This document shows positions 42,733 to 52,307 of a stretch of DNA of 64,000 nt, piece after piece (positions within the stretch are counted from its first letter, which is position 1; each line of letters starts with the position of its first letter). A program made the position numbers and the translations under genes. The notes under the pieces are model-generated. The model was given only the letters and a program-made list of their open reading frames with translations, did no database searches and was not told where the DNA came from. Source of the DNA: Gemmata sp. (lineage in GTDB: Bacteria > Planctomycetota > Planctomycetia > Gemmatales > Gemmataceae); the NCBI GenBank assembly GCA_025055115.1, contig JANWYJ010000013.1:62001-126000 (forward strand), given 5' to 3'.

Positions 42733-44445
42733 ATGAACCATGAGAAGAAACAAACAATTGGTGGTATCGTACATACCTATCAACGGTATGATCCTGTGAA
42801 TTTTCCGCCCCCAACAGAAACTCCTCCCGACCTGATATCGCCATTGATGAATCATCTTTTGGCGTTTGGCGATCGTGAGGAATTCACGGAAGAGCAACTC
42901 GCGAATGCCATTCGCATCGATGCGTCCCAAATTCATGGACTGGGACCGAGCCTCAACGCGCTTCGCGACATGTTGCTAGAACGCAAGCGAAAGATCCTGG
43001 CCACCTACGAAACACACTCCGTGCAAAAGACTGCGGCGAGGGAATTCCACAGAGTCGTCCAACGAGCCAAGCCTCCGCAAAAGCTCGCCGATCCGTTTTA
43101 CCGAGCAGTCCGTGAGGAGCAACTGGCCGACTTCGATATGCTCTATTTTCGGCTTGGCGATGACTCAGATCCCTTTGCCCGACAATTGGTGCACATCTCG
43201 GCCACATTGGCCGATAAATATCAAATCGACGAATTAGTAGCCAAGTACGAATTCACGGGCCGACAACCGCTAACAATACCAGAGGCCCTCGAAATCAAAG
43301 ATGAATTGGAAACAATCGACAAGCTACTCAAACAGATCGAAGAGGCGAAGAAGACAGCTCAACTCGCGATAATCGACATAGAAGACTTAGAAAAATTCGC
43401 CGAACCGGGGTCTATCGAAGCGTTGAAAGCACTCCAACAACAAATTGAGGACTACATCCGCGAGCAAGCCGAACAGCAGGGTCTCGAAAGCGACCAGCGC
43501 GGGAAATATCGTTTAACGCCGCGGGCATTAAAGCTCTTTCAATCGAAAATACTCACGCAAATCTTCAGCGAACTTCAGGCATCACGAACCGGTCGACACC
43601 CAGAACCCGTCATTGGTGATGGCGCTGTGGAAACACCCCAGACCAAGGACTATGAATTTGGCGATAGTCTCACGCAAATGGATATCCCAGCCACCATCGT
43701 CAATGCATTATTGCGACAAGGACCCCATCTGCCAATCCGCATCCACACTGAGGACATTCAAATTCATCGTACGCAAGTGAATCCCAAGGTTGCTACCTGT
43801 GTGATCCTCGACATGAGCGGTTCGATGCGCTACGATGGTCAATATATCCATGTGAAACGGATGGGCTTGGCCATCGATGGTTTGATTCGCAGTGAATATC
43901 CCGGCGATGCTTTACAATTCATTGAAATGTTTACCTTCGCCAAGCCACGACATGTCTCGGAGGTCCCCAAACTTCTACCAAAACCTGTCACCATATTCCA
44001 TCCTGTCGTGAGGCTGAAGGCGGATATGAGCCTCCCAAACATGAACGAATATGCTATTCCCCATCATTTTACGAATATTCAACATGCACTACAATTGGCA
44101 CGGCGTTACCTGAGTCATCAAAGTACTGTCAATCGGCAGATCGTCTTGATCACCGATGGGCTACCAACCGCCCACTTCGAAAACAGCACACTCTACATGC
44201 TTTATCCCCCGGACCCACGAACCGAAGATGCCACTCTCCGCGAAGCGTTGCTCTGTGCCCGCGAAGGAATCACGATTAACATTTTTCTTTTGTCGAACTG
44301 GAATCAATCAACCGAGGACGTCCAGTTTGCCTACCGCATGGCGCAGATGACGCGCGGGCGTGTGATCTTTACCGCGGGTCGCGATCTTGACCGTTATGTC
44401 ATTTGGGATTACCTCAAACATCGTAAACAAATCATTTCTGGATGA
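42733..44445 (+). CDS. VWA-domain (MIDAS) protein
   Basis: A 570-residue protein from ATG 42733 (TTG 42721 is an alternative; neither has a clear ribosome-binding site). The N-terminal 330 residues are helical, and the C-terminal VWA domain has the MIDAS motif TCVILDMSGSMRYDG (DxSGS near residue 365), QIVLITDGLPTAH and later acidic residues. Such proteins partner MoxR-type AAA+ ATPases to remodel or insert cofactors into targets. AT-rich compared with the AAA+ gene. The stop overlaps the next ATG (ATGA). Confidence 0.82.
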   Translation: MNHEKKQTIGGIVHTYQRYDPVNFPPPTETPPDLISPLMNHLLAFGDREEFTEEQLANAIRIDASQIHGLGPSLNALRDMLLERKRKILATYETHSVQKTAAREFHRVVQRAKPPQKLADPFYRAVREEQLADFDMLYFRLGDDSDPFARQLVHISATLADKYQIDELVAKYEFTGRQPLTIPEALEIKDELETIDKLLKQIEEAKKTAQLAIIDIEDLEKFAEPGSIEALKALQQQIEDYIREQAEQQGLESDQRGKYRLTPRALKLFQSKILTQIFSELQASRTGRHPEPVIGDGAVETPQTKDYEFGDSLTQMDIPATIVNALLRQGPHLPIRIHTEDIQIHRTQVNPKVATCVILDMSGSMRYDGQYIHVKRMGLAIDGLIRSEYPGDALQFIEMFTFAKPRHVSEVPKLLPKPVTIFHPVVRLKADMSLPNMNEYAIPHHFTNIQHALQLARRYLSHQSTVNRQIVLITDGLPTAHFENSTLYMLYPPDPRTEDATLREALLCAREGITINIFLLSNWNQSTEDVQFAYRMAQMTRGRVIFTAGRDLDRYVIWDYLKHRKQIISG

Positions 44446-45173
44446 TTATCCGAGGCCGATTGGCAGATATTATTGTTGCCATGCCGTGGAGAATGAACGT
44501 GCACACTGTGAGGTCGCTAATATTATGTTATCTTGTACTCATCGGTTGTGGGCAAACGCAGGCATCGGATAAGTATTTTGTGACGATTTTCGCTGCAGAA
44601 ACTGTACCATTTGAGCCACGGAAAACGCATACCTTTGTCGTAGTGCATCATGTTGCCAATGATCGAATCCTTGAGCAACATCATATCAGTTGGTTCCCAC
44701 AAAGCCGGACCCTTCGCGGTGTAACACTACTGCCCGAAGCCGGTGTGAACCTAACCATCGAGGATACATTCGCCCACTGTCGGGAATACAACATGCAAGT
44801 GGCCGTATGGGGACCTTACGAAATCATGCCAGAGTTGTATGGGCGAATTAGGGATCAACGACGGAAATTAGAGAGTGGAGTTATTCGATATAAACCGACA
44901 GATACACTGTATCCATCATGTATTGCGGCCAATTGTTATCATGCGATTTGGCAACCGATAGCACCCTGGAGAAAGTTTTCTGGAGCTTTTAACTGTGGCC
45001 ATGCCAGTGGTGCAACAACGGTAGCATTATTCAGTCGGTGGATAGTTGAACACGCGCATACTTATGACGTGGTCTTGCAGGTGATGGTTCCACCGGAGCA
45101 GCCCATACAGCGGCGTGACTTTCACGATCGACCACGACGGATCGATGCCCTGCGTTCCTTCATGCTGAGATAA
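44442..45173 (+). CDS. Exported protein of unknown function
   Basis: 243 residues if started at ATG 44442, which overlaps the VWA stop (ATGA). A better signal peptide starts at Met 18 (44493, VRSLILCYLVLIGCGQTQA), but that ATG has a badly spaced ribosome-binding site. The mature part has VTIFAAETVPFEPRKTHTFVVVHH and ends near YPSCIAANCYHAIWQPIAP...FNCGHASGATTVALFSRW, with four cysteines and several histidines. No family recognised. AT-rich like its neighbours. Confidence 0.55.
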   Translation: MIIRGRLADIIVAMPWRMNVHTVRSLILCYLVLIGCGQTQASDKYFVTIFAAETVPFEPRKTHTFVVVHHVANDRILEQHHISWFPQSRTLRGVTLLPEAGVNLTIEDTFAHCREYNMQVAVWGPYEIMPELYGRIRDQRRKLESGVIRYKPTDTLYPSCIAANCYHAIWQPIAPWRKFSGAFNCGHASGATTVALFSRWIVEHAHTYDVVLQVMVPPEQPIQRRDFHDRPRRIDALRSFMLR

Positions 45174-45204
45174 GCAGTCGGGCAACAGATGCCAATTTTA
45201 CCAA

Positions 45205-46530
45205 TTATCGTTCATCACCATCGTGACATGAAAATTCCGCGAGAGAGACCGCCTCAGTATCAATATGGATCTCCGAGAGTTCCGGTTGATAATCTGGTCC
45301 CAGGACATCGAGGACGGTCGGGTGTCGCTGCGGCTTTTCGGGAGAAACGAAATATCCATGAACTTCGACGGCCTTTTCGCGATATTCGTCGTACTCCAAT
45401 AGGAGGTGATGCAATTTTCGCAGCCGATAATGCGGTACAGTGGCAAACATGTGATGCGGCAGGTGATAATCTTGGCCCAAGGGAAAAACGGCAAAGCGAA
45501 TTGGTGCCGCAACGAGAAATGTTCGAGTATTGTTTATCCATCCTCGGCCGCCATTGCCGTGCTGAACCAGTTGCCGAAGAATCATAAAGAACGCAAATGA
45601 CGTAAAAATCGGTACTATCCACAACAAGACGAAATAGAGAACGGCTGGGACTCCACTCACCTTCGAAATGGCAGCTAATGACGTGAGCATTCCACCCATG
45701 TATCCCGTCCGCATGATCGACACATAACGGGACGGAATCACAGGTCGAAGCTTACTCTGATGAAACCTATCCGCAGGTAAGAGCAAGAAAATAGTTGCCG
45801 TGATCAACCAGAGTCCCATCGCAACATAAAACAACCACTGCCAATCTTCAATTACGTAATAAACTATTGTGAGTGATATGGCTAGCAATACCAGATAGAC
45901 CACGCCTACGATGACCGCAGTTTTCGATGGTTTTCGATCTTTGAAAAGATAGGGATTTTTGTCGGTACCGGTAGAATTGTACTGCGCCCGAATCCTCATA
46001 AAACGAATGAGCCGAATGGGAGACATTTGGCGGATAAGAGCACGAAGAACTTCCTTTCGGGAAAGGGGAAATTCCAACCAGTGGCCACTCTTTTTCAACT
46101 GCGAAACATCTGGGTCCCGATCGGGATCATTGACATACTGATGATGTGCTAAATGCTGAAGACGGTAGTGATAGATACTTGCAAACATCGGAAACATTGT
46201 CAGTATATCAGCCGCCAGATCGTTCAAGTAACGATTGCGAAACAGGATGTAGTGTGAGCCTTCATGAGCCAAGCCTGTCAACTGATGTTGCCCAGTGCCA
46301 ACGAGTATAATCGCAATCACTGCTACAGGTACGGTCGTAATCCAATGAAGACCGAAATGGGAGTAATTCTCGAAGTACCAAACGGCAATCCCAATCACAC
46401 AAATAAGGTAGAGGTAAGTTCTCAAAAGATACCACCAGTTCGTAAAATTATCGGTTTTCCGCAATTTTTGCAAAACCAATTTCAACTCCGGATCAGCAAG
46501 TGTTCGTTTCAAATCAAGACTTATCGACAC
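45205..46530 (-). CDS. Membrane fatty-acid desaturase-like protein
   Basis: A 441-residue protein from GTG 46530, chosen because AGGAG lies seven bases upstream; the upstream TTG frame lacks a site. Histidine boxes HEGSH (ITGLAHEGSHYILF), HLAHHQYVND and YHLPHHMFATVPHYRLRKLHHLLLEY bind the di-iron centre of membrane desaturases/hydroxylases. Four or more membrane helices surround them. The enzyme probably modifies an acyl chain or carotenoid/sterol-like lipid. The next gene upstream on this strand is an SDR ending about 40 bases before its GTG, so they may be one operon. Confidence 0.85.
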   Translation of the reverse strand: MSISLDLKRTLADPELKLVLQKLRKTDNFTNWWYLLRTYLYLICVIGIAVWYFENYSHFGLHWITTVPVAVIAIILVGTGQHQLTGLAHEGSHYILFRNRYLNDLAADILTMFPMFASIYHYRLQHLAHHQYVNDPDRDPDVSQLKKSGHWLEFPLSRKEVLRALIRQMSPIRLIRFMRIRAQYNSTGTDKNPYLFKDRKPSKTAVIVGVVYLVLLAISLTIVYYVIEDWQWLFYVAMGLWLITATIFLLLPADRFHQSKLRPVIPSRYVSIMRTGYMGGMLTSLAAISKVSGVPAVLYFVLLWIVPIFTSFAFFMILRQLVQHGNGGRGWINNTRTFLVAAPIRFAVFPLGQDYHLPHHMFATVPHYRLRKLHHLLLEYDEYREKAVEVHGYFVSPEKPQRHPTVLDVLGPDYQPELSEIHIDTEAVSLAEFSCHDGDER

Positions 46531-46572
46531 GGTGATCTCCTGAATGATGATGGCTGCCTGAATCAATACCAA

Positions 46573-47373
46573 TTATTCACTATAGAGCTTTTTGATTTTC
46601 CGCGCGATGAGCCAGTCGGTCAGTTTTGGAAAATAACGATTGAAGCGGAGTAAACGTTTGGCTTCTGTACCTAACACCACTTCCGATCGATTTTTCCTGA
46701 TGGCCTCACACACACTGACGGCCACAAAATCGGGGGACATACCTTGGGCAAAATCCAATTTCGCTTTTCCCTCTTTTCTCAACCAGTTGTCTTGAAATCC
46801 GCTATTCGTCATGCCAGGAATGATCGTAATAACATCGACTCCAAAGCGCACGAACTCAGCCCGCCAAGCCTCCGAAATACCGACCAAGGCAAACTTGCTG
46901 GCTGAGTATTCCGGCCATGCCGGCATTGCTTTCCGGCCGCACATTGAGGCCACATTGACGACCACTGGCTCTTCACCGCTCATCAGGTATGGCATGGCCA
47001 GCCGTGTCAACTCCACCGGTGCGAAGAAATTCACCTCCATCACTTTCCGACAAATTTCCTCGGTTGAATCGATGAAATGGCCCCAACTTCCAATCCCTGC
47101 GTTGTTGATGAGTAGGTCAATCCCACCCCATCTTTCCACTGTGGTGTCAACCAAGCGTTGTCGATCCTCAGCGACGGTGATGTCGCAGGGAATCACGATG
47201 AGGGACACTTTGTCATTGTCTAGCTCTTGAGCCAGCGTGTTGAGCTTTTCGCTATTCCGCGAGGCGAGAGCCACATTGACACCCGCACGCACCAATGCGC
47301 GGGCCAGCGCTTGGCCAATACCGCCACTTGCACCCGTGAGGATGGCTCTTTTCCCGTGTAATGAGCGTCTCAT
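46573..47373 (-). CDS. Short-chain dehydrogenase/reductase
   Basis: A 266-residue classical SDR. The NAD(P)-binding loop is AILTGASGGIGQALARALV, the structural motif is LLINNAGIGSWG, and the catalytic Ser and YSASKFALVG lie near residues 140 and 156. It also has a C-terminal extension (RSEVVLGTEAKRLLRFNRYFPKLTDWLIARKIKK) typical of lipid-active SDRs. It is upstream of the desaturase on the same strand and likewise AT-richer than the chromosome. Confidence 0.88.
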   Translation of the reverse strand: MRRSLHGKRAILTGASGGIGQALARALVRAGVNVALASRNSEKLNTLAQELDNDKVSLIVIPCDITVAEDRQRLVDTTVERWGGIDLLINNAGIGSWGHFIDSTEEICRKVMEVNFFAPVELTRLAMPYLMSGEEPVVVNVASMCGRKAMPAWPEYSASKFALVGISEAWRAEFVRFGVDVITIIPGMTNSGFQDNWLRKEGKAKLDFAQGMSPDFVAVSVCEAIRKNRSEVVLGTEAKRLLRFNRYFPKLTDWLIARKIKKLYSE

Positions 47374-47509
47374 GGTCTTCTCACAAACTATGAACCTGGA
47401 AACTTAGTTTATCCAAATAACGTCGATAGATCTGAGGCAGGCTCCCTGATTGCGTTCGTCTGAGCAAACGCGCGCCGTTGCTGTTGATATCGTCGATACA
47501 AATGGAATC

Positions 47510-48511
47510 CTAGTTATCTTCCTTCTTCTTGAAGAGATCGAGAAAACGATCCTCGTATTTTTTGAACAAACCGAGACGATCAAGTTCGCGTTTCAGCTCG
47601 AAGGCTTTTGATCGATCTGTGGCGGCACGAGCAAAGAGTTCCTCAATTTTCGCTTCGACGCTGGGCGCGATCGCTTCCTCGGGTTCTTCGTAGCGATAGC
47701 CGATCTTTTCGCGCGCTTCATCCTCGGCCTGTTCCTCGACATCCGGAGCGTACTCTCTTTCGTCTTCATGACCGCTGCTGATACCCGGTTGCGGGCCATA
47801 CTGCTCTTCCACGCGCTGGAGGAGTTCACCAAGTTGCTCTTCGACGGCCCGTCCCTGTTCGGCCAATTCTTCCAAGTCGATCTGGATACCCGTCATGGCC
47901 GTGAAAACTTCGAGAATTGCTAACGATGCTTTCGGAAACGGCACTTGAGCGAAAACTTGTGGCATCTCACCCAATAGACATTCTCCTCGTAAACCGCTGA
48001 GTGCCGCAGCCCCGAGAAGCACGCCATTCAGCCCGCCAATATTACCGTTTTTCAGAATCGTCAGATCAAGCTTCCGCAGCTCTTCAACCCCCTCTGGATC
48101 CGTCGCCGCACCAAAGACGCGGCAGGGATGTTCGGGGCGCATGTTGGTGGCCATCGCCGCAAATGTGATGACCCGTTCGACACCGAGTTCTTTGGCATAA
48201 GCGATCAGTTGCCGACAGAAAGGGAATTTGCCAATCGGAGGTTGGGCTTCGCCAACAAACAACAGCAAGTCATGCCGCTTTTGGGGATCGACCCAGACAA
48301 AGAAGCGATTGCGCGGCCGGCGCGCCGGTTGAATCAGCCCATCGTTGACTTCCACATGATTCACATCAAAGAGATCTCCACCCTCGAATTCGGCAATCGC
48401 CGTCATTTCCAACTTCGACAGCAGGTAGACGCCGGCATTAATCGCCACATGCCCCATACCGGGCCACACCGCAACCAGCCACGGGTGGTTCAACTGATTC
48501 AGTTCTGCCAT
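47510..48511 (-). CDS. PAC2 family protein
   Basis: A 333-residue protein with GGGAGAG seven bases before the ATG. WLVAVWPGMGHVAINAGVYLLSKL and FAAMATNMRPEHPCRVFGAAT...NIGGLNGVLLGAAALSGLRGECLLGEMPQVF fit the PAC2 (proteasome-assembly-chaperone-like) family. An acidic tail (about 235-290) follows and the end is lysine-rich. Bacterial PAC2 proteins have unknown roles. It is divergent from the 1134-residue membrane protein gene. Confidence 0.8.
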   Translation of the reverse strand: MAELNQLNHPWLVAVWPGMGHVAINAGVYLLSKLEMTAIAEFEGGDLFDVNHVEVNDGLIQPARRPRNRFFVWVDPQKRHDLLLFVGEAQPPIGKFPFCRQLIAYAKELGVERVITFAAMATNMRPEHPCRVFGAATDPEGVEELRKLDLTILKNGNIGGLNGVLLGAAALSGLRGECLLGEMPQVFAQVPFPKASLAILEVFTAMTGIQIDLEELAEQGRAVEEQLGELLQRVEEQYGPQPGISSGHEDEREYAPDVEEQAEDEAREKIGYRYEEPEEAIAPSVEAKIEELFARAATDRSKAFELKRELDRLGLFKKYEDRFLDLFKKKEDN

Positions 48512-48645
48512 GACGACTCTCCCGGGAATTTCAACACCCCATTGATCGTGTTTATTAGCATGATACGCGACGGCTTACGATCAACGACCAAAGATTCTCT
48601 CCGGGCAACCACGACGGCTCGCTTTCGCATAGACTGGATCACCAG

Positions 48646-48678
48646 AATGACTACTGAGACAACAATGACTACTGAGAC
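48646..48678. repeat. 15-bp tandem duplication at a gene start
   Basis: AATGACTACTGAGAC occurs at 48646-48660 and 48664-48678 (period 18), directly before the ATG of the 1134-residue protein gene. Confidence 0.9.
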
Positions 48679-48684
48679 TACGGG

Positions 48685-51600
48685 ATGGAGACGACTCATT
48701 TTGGGGAATCGCCATTGTCAACGTCTAATCCATTGGAATCACTGCTCCAAGCCGTCGAACCCGCGCTGCGGCTAGTCCATGAACGACACCTGCGCCAGAT
48801 CGTGTACTATTTGCAGGATCGTGGGCAGCCATTGCCAACGAATACGGAGCTTCCCTTCTGGTTTCCGCGTTCGGACCTCATCGCTGCGGATGTACTGCCG
48901 GCACACATCTTGCACGGACCGGAGGAAAGACTCCTCCTGGTCACCAACCCCGATGATCGGTTGATCGATGATCAACCCTTGGCCGTCCAACTCCAAGTCT
49001 ACTGGCGACTTCTGTTCCGTGCTGGCATCATGAAAGTGCTCGATGACAAATGGGCCAAGGGGACTCTCAACGAAACGACCTGTTCTGAGAAAATGAGGCG
49101 TTTGGGCGCCGCTGCGACACGCGAGATTCGTTTCGTGCTGGAATCGGATCATCTCATCGCTCGCAACGCGACCAACTACGACTGTTACCGCATGTTCGCC
49201 GCGATCTTCTTCGATCTGGCGTACTTTCTTCCGGCGGGCGTGCGGGAATACTTCCCGAGTTTGCCCGATTGGAACACTGTCCGTGCGATTTTGGCTGACG
49301 ACATCGACGCTGAACAGATCTATCGATCCGTACGGCCGGAAGGAGCTAGTGAAGTCACACCACCGATCCAATCGCCTGACGTCATCACAATCTCAGTGGG
49401 AGGTTATGGCCAGTCCGCGGTAACGGCCGACACTCTGGCCCGCATGCAGAAGCAAGCGACCGATGCCGCACAGAGGGGCAATGACGTTCGTGCTGCAATC
49501 CTGCGCATGCAGGTGGCGATGGCTACCACGGGCTTTGAACGAGAACAATTCCTGAACCTGGCACTGGCGGACTTGCAAAGGCTCGTCCAGCGGCTGGCCC
49601 AATTCTATCAATGGAATTCGGCCACGACCGAACGATGGCAACAAGCCCTGCGTCCGTTACTGCCGTTGGCAGCCTCGGGCAATTGGCCCCGGGCGGCTCG
49701 TTGTCTTTATGAACTGCAACGGATTCCCGCAGATTTCTCACGCGAAGTCTACACTGTCGATTTACCGGAATATCTACGCAGTTTTGGTCGCCGCCCAATT
49801 CGTCGGAAGCTGCCATTAGCTCGGCCTGTGATGGTGTTGATGACGCTCAGGAAGGCGTATCAGCAGCTTCTTCGTTCCGGGCTGAACGAGAGCGAACAGC
49901 ATCGCTTGGCACAACTCCTCCATCATGAGATCCATCGCCAAGAAGCAGCGATTCGTCAGGAATTTCAACCCATTGTGACAGCGACCTTGAGCCGTTGTGG
50001 GCTGATTCCGCAAAACCGTGTGGAAGCGATCGCACGCGACAAAGTCGTGGCCGAATTGCTGGATCGGGTCTGTGAGCGTGGCTATCTTCGGATTGCTGAT
50101 CTTCGCGATGCTATTGCCCGCAATCAACTCAAACTCCCGGACCTGCGTGGACCGTGGGAATTCTTGCGCGGCGATGCCCTGCTGCGGACCGATGCGGAAC
50201 TGGCGGAAACCCTCGATGGTGTCTACCGCCGTGGCGAGTGCTATTTACGTTGGCTACAGCGATTCGTCTCCGTCTTTTTTGGAACTCCGTGGGGGCGGAT
50301 ACTGACGCTCTATCTGGCATTACCCTTTGGTGGTTCATTCCTGACACTGATGTTCGCGGAGGAACTTCGTCATATCGGCCTATCCATTGGCGAATTCGTC
50401 GCGCGCTCGATGGGCGGGCGATCCCCCCAACCCGTTGCCACGCCAGCTCCCCTACACACGGACACCGAACACGCACCCGAGCCAGCCAACACGCCTCAAC
50501 CTCCTGAGGACATTCACTTTGATGAAGAAGAATTGGTGTTCGTGTGGTCGGAAGACATGGGGCAACCGGCCTTCGATCCGGTGGAGGGGGTCTTCGTCTG
50601 GATTGATGAAAAAGCCCGTGAGCAGGTCGTTCGCCATGTGCAAGACTTCTTCACGTCAACAGCTCGGCAAGACCCGGAAAGCCATCACCACCACGCTTCC
50701 TTGTTGGTGGCGTGGGAAACCATTGTGGCCTTTGGTTTTTTCCTTTTGCTGATGATACATGTGCCCGCGTTTCGCCACGGCGTGTATTCTTGCGCGCGCA
50801 CTCTGTGGCACATCGCGAGCAAATTATTCTGGCAATGGCCGATTGCCGTTTGGCATTCCCCCCCGGTGAAGCGGATTCGCCAAAGCCGCTGGGTCCGGTT
50901 CATCGACCGTCATCTGAGTGTCCCCTTTCTCATGAGCCTGTTGGTACTGGCCATCGCCTTTCTGGTCGGTGTGAAATTATCCGTGTTGCTCTGGTTCGGT
51001 TGGTTGGTCTTTGTCGCCCTTGTGGTCTTCTACAACACTCCGACCGGCTGGGAGATTCAAGATCGGATCGCGGAGGCGATCTCGGATTGGTGGCGTGTTG
51101 TTCGTGTTAATCTGATACCTGGCTTGATTGCTACTTTTCTTGACCTCTTCCGCAGCTTGGCCAATTGGATCGAACGACAACTGTACGCTGTTGATGAGTG
51201 GATGCGTTTCCGCGGTGGCGATTCTCAAAAAGCCATCTGGTTGAAAGCGATTCTGGGACTCCTGTGGTTTCCCATCGCCTACCTGACGCGTTTTGTCTTT
51301 TATCTGTTGGTGGAACCGCAAGTGAACCCGGTCAAGCATTTTCCCGTCGTCACCGTTTCGCATAAAGTCATCTGGCCAATGGTTCCCCAATTAGCCCAAT
51401 GGACAGGCATTTCCCCCTGGACGATGGGCATGATCATCAATGGCATCCCCGGCATTTTTGGCTTTATCGCGTGGGAACTGAAGGAAAACTGGCGGCTTTA
51501 TGCCGCGAACCGCTCCGCCAGCTTACCTCGAGTGATGGTCGGCTCTCACGGTGAATCGATGCGCGGCCTGCTCCGCCCGGGCTTTCACTCCGGTACCGTA

Positions 51601-52089
51601 CCAAAGCTGCGTCGGAAAATTCGCCAGTCGCTCCAAAGCAACCAACGCGCCAAACTCGTTCACCTCCATCATGATCTGGAACATATTGCGGTGGGCGTTG
51701 AGCGTTTGGCCCAACGTGAGTTGTTGCCGCTGCTACTGACGAGTCCCACTTGGGGAGAATTACCGGTCGCGGTTGAATCGGTTCATCTGGGAGTCCAACG
51801 AGCTGAAATTGCCCTGAAAACCGACCCCCCAACCCAAGGGCCATTCACCATCGCTATCGAGAACCGCGAGGGTATCCTCGATGCGGAAATCGCATCTTTC
51901 GGCTGGGTCGGTCAACTCAGTGAGAGCCAACAACAGATGTTGATATTCGCCTTACGCGGCTTTCTGGATATGGCCGCGGTGATGCGATTCCAAGAGCACG
52001 AGCGAACCTTTGATGAACCCAAGCAACTGGGCTGGGCCGACTTGCGCCGCCGAGTGTCGTGGAAGGAATGGATCAACACATGGGGTTAA
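48685..52089 (+). CDS. Large membrane protein of unknown function (1134 residues)
   Basis: The largest gene in the window. Residues 1-530 are helical and soluble. A hydrophobic block (about 530-560: VSVFFGTPWGRILTLYLALPFGG), a charged linker with DFTEEE-like acidic residues (about 600-660), then several membrane helices follow: ETIVAFGFFLLLMIHV, FLMSLLVLAIAFLVGVKLSVLLWFGWLVF, AILGLLWFPIAYLTRFVFYLLV and MIINGIPGIFGFIAWEL. The last 250 residues are soluble. I recognise no family. ATG 48685 has no good ribosome-binding site and a duplication just before it. Confidence 0.7.
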   Translation: METTHFGESPLSTSNPLESLLQAVEPALRLVHERHLRQIVYYLQDRGQPLPTNTELPFWFPRSDLIAADVLPAHILHGPEERLLLVTNPDDRLIDDQPLAVQLQVYWRLLFRAGIMKVLDDKWAKGTLNETTCSEKMRRLGAAATREIRFVLESDHLIARNATNYDCYRMFAAIFFDLAYFLPAGVREYFPSLPDWNTVRAILADDIDAEQIYRSVRPEGASEVTPPIQSPDVITISVGGYGQSAVTADTLARMQKQATDAAQRGNDVRAAILRMQVAMATTGFEREQFLNLALADLQRLVQRLAQFYQWNSATTERWQQALRPLLPLAASGNWPRAARCLYELQRIPADFSREVYTVDLPEYLRSFGRRPIRRKLPLARPVMVLMTLRKAYQQLLRSGLNESEQHRLAQLLHHEIHRQEAAIRQEFQPIVTATLSRCGLIPQNRVEAIARDKVVAELLDRVCERGYLRIADLRDAIARNQLKLPDLRGPWEFLRGDALLRTDAELAETLDGVYRRGECYLRWLQRFVSVFFGTPWGRILTLYLALPFGGSFLTLMFAEELRHIGLSIGEFVARSMGGRSPQPVATPAPLHTDTEHAPEPANTPQPPEDIHFDEEELVFVWSEDMGQPAFDPVEGVFVWIDEKAREQVVRHVQDFFTSTARQDPESHHHHASLLVAWETIVAFGFFLLLMIHVPAFRHGVYSCARTLWHIASKLFWQWPIAVWHSPPVKRIRQSRWVRFIDRHLSVPFLMSLLVLAIAFLVGVKLSVLLWFGWLVFVALVVFYNTPTGWEIQDRIAEAISDWWRVVRVNLIPGLIATFLDLFRSLANWIERQLYAVDEWMRFRGGDSQKAIWLKAILGLLWFPIAYLTRFVFYLLVEPQVNPVKHFPVVTVSHKVIWPMVPQLAQWTGISPWTMGMIINGIPGIFGFIAWELKENWRLYAANRSASLPRVMVGSHGESMRGLLRPGFHSGTVPKLRRKIRQSLQSNQRAKLVHLHHDLEHIAVGVERLAQRELLPLLLTSPTWGELPVAVESVHLGVQRAEIALKTDPPTQGPFTIAIENREGILDAEIASFGWVGQLSESQQQMLIFALRGFLDMAAVMRFQEHERTFDEPKQLGWADLRRRVSWKEWINTWG

Positions 52090-52250
52090 CAAAGGTCGAG
52101 TGAACCCCGAGCGACGCGTCTGGCAGCGGTGATTGGCACACCACCTGCGTGCCCCCCCGGTAACGAAGGCCCAGCGCACCTCAAGCGACGCTTCTTGATG
52201 CTATTGCCTGGATATATGTACGCGACTAGGTCGCGTAACGAAGGCTCGAT

Positions 52251-52274
52251 GCCCCCCCGTGGCGTTTCGGGGGC
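52251..52274. other. GC-rich hairpin in convergent gap
   Basis: GCCCCC and GGGGGC close a loop in 52251-52274 between the 1134-residue protein gene and the redoxin gene. No U-tract on either side. The gap also has GTAACGAAGGC twice (about 52160 and 52235). Confidence 0.4.
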
Positions 52275-52307
52275 ACCCATCTGGCTTGTCGGTGCAAGAA
52301 GCCGAGC

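Noticed and set aside
41273-44445. Magnesium chelatase ChlI/ChlD pair
   Set aside because: No chlorophyll or cobalamin genes nearby; the pair fits a MoxR/VWA system equally well and the C-terminal VWA protein has no ChlD AAA+ half.
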